DNA from: Sutterella sp. | GTDB taxonomy: Bacteria; Pseudomonadota; Gammaproteobacteria; Burkholderiales; Burkholderiaceae_F | Length of the DNA stretch: 6,318 bases | Direction of reading: 5' to 3' | Assembly (NCBI GenBank): GCA_020025915.1 | Contig: JAHHRH010000075.1 | Span: 1 to 6,318, forward strand | In this document: in pieces, positions 5,787 to 6,318 of the stretch | Layout: each line of letters starts with the position of its first letter | How positions within the stretch are numbered: position 1 is the first letter of the stretch | Translations under genes and position numbers: made by a program | The notes under the pieces: model-generated | The model's database searches: none | Told to the model about the DNA's origin: nothing | The model's input: only the letters and a program-made list of their open reading frames with translations

Positions 5787-6292
5787 TTTTGTGAATTTCT
5801 CCGTAAGGCTTTAGAGGTTTTAATTGCCTTTTCGCTGGGAAGGGTCTGTTGTTGTTCGATATATCGCTTCACAACCTCAATGCTCGCTCCTCCGCAAGAG
5901 ACTACACAATAACTGGGCGACCAGAAGTGCTTTCCCCAAAGCATTGTTTGGATGCGATCTGCGTATTCGCGTCTAATGATGTAGGAGGACTTGCCTTTGA
6001 GTTTACTGACTAAATTCGCAACGGCAACCTTCGGGTGAACAGAAATCATCATATGTATATGGTCATGTTCACCGCCAAACTCTAACAGCTCGCAATCCAT
6101 TTGATCACAGGTTTCGGCCATGATCTCTTTAGTTCTATCAAGCATCTCTTTTGTAAATACGCCTCGCCTGTATTTTGTAACAAAGACTAGATGAATTTCG
6201 TTTTTTGTATAAACAGCTTCCACCAGTTCTCTATCCGTACATTTCAATCCTAAGACTAGATTTGTAAAAAAGTTCAGTATAATCGATTCCAT
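5771..6292 (-). CDS. tnpA: IS200/IS605-family Y1 (HUH) transposase TnpA
   Basis: This enzyme cuts and rejoins single-stranded DNA at the hairpin ends of IS200/IS605 elements. The sequence shows IHLVFVTKYRRGVF (33-46), LLEFGGEHDHIHMMISV (69-85) with the HUH metal pair H78 and H80, VANLVSKLKGKSS (91-103), LWGKHFWSPSYCVVSCGGAS (118-137) and the catalytic tyrosine Y144 in EVVKRYIEQQ. All key residues are present, so it could be active. The ATG at 6292 gives 173 residues, longer than a typical TnpA. An AAGAGG lies only one base before it, and a good -10 box (TATACT, plus-strand 6277-6282) lies inside the first codons, so the true start may be internal, for example TTG at codon 16 or GTG at codon 24. 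The C-terminal tail after 150 is also extended. The stop is TGA. No tnpB follows downstream; a divergent tnpB beyond the right edge is possible. Confidence 0.88.
   Translation of the reverse strand: MESIILNFFTNLVLGLKCTDRELVEAVYTKNEIHLVFVTKYRRGVFTKEMLDRTKEIMAETCDQMDCELLEFGGEHDHIHMMISVHPKVAVANLVSKLKGKSSYIIRREYADRIQTMLWGKHFWSPSYCVVSCGGASIEVVKRYIEQQQTLPSEKAIKTSKALRRNSQNRRHA
6277..6282 (-). promoter_or_regulatory. Possible -10 box of tnpA inside its annotated 5' end
   Basis: TATACT on the minus strand is a near-consensus -10 hexamer. The best -35-like match, TTGGAA, is 21 bases upstream, which is too far for a strong promoter. If it is used, transcription would start after the ATG at 6292 and translation would have to begin at a downstream codon. 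Confidence 0.25.
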
Positions 6293-6318
6293 ACCTCTTA
6301 TCTTCCAAGATTTGTTAT

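Noticed and set aside
1..6318. CRISPR array, tRNA or rRNA genes
   Set aside because: No spaced direct repeats, no cloverleaf-like sequence and no rRNA segments were seen on either strand.

Overview
The window looks like an accessory-flavoured chromosomal stretch of a Gram-negative bacterium, with a base composition close to balanced. A YtfL/PaeA-type CNNM transporter, an M20D amidohydrolase, a multi-cluster ferredoxin and IS200/IS605 parts fit the Pseudomonadota. A gut betaproteobacterium (Burkholderiales, Sutterellaceae-like) is my best guess, but that is inference from gene flavour and not proof. The code is standard: TGA ends the ferredoxin and transposase genes.

Layout. Bases 1-53 look like the right end of an IS200/IS605-family tnpB element whose body lies to the left of the window. 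They carry two small hairpins and a terminal TCAA, so the bases after 53 would be the guide portion of its omega RNA. A 348-residue protein of unrecognised family follows on the plus strand (209-1255). It converges on a two-gene minus-strand operon: a CNNM/CorC membrane transporter closest to E. coli YtfL/PaeA (3758-2346), then, 14 bases on, a soluble ferredoxin with four [4Fe-4S]-type motifs (2331-1312).

Divergent from the transporter, on the plus strand, lies a broken antitoxin gene (3949-4254). It has a RelB/DinJ-like N-terminal half, an in-frame TGA where the family normally has arginine, and a C-terminal half that reads like the toxin-binding tail of the unrelated DUF1778/TacA antitoxins. 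No toxin gene follows. Next come a minus-strand intrinsic terminator (4401-4437), the M20D amidohydrolase it serves (5660-4464), and an IS200-type Y1 transposase (6292-5771) whose stop codon sits inside a long imperfect hairpin.

Functionally, the only clear working unit is the transporter-ferredoxin operon. The amidohydrolase has its own ribosome binding site and terminator and is probably a single transcription unit. The antitoxin relic and the two IS200/IS605 fragments mark the flanks as sites of gene traffic. I see no complete new defence or metabolic system. The most distinctive items are the chimeric antitoxin relic, the tnpB right end with its implied guide, and the pairing of a PaeA-like transporter with a polyferredoxin.
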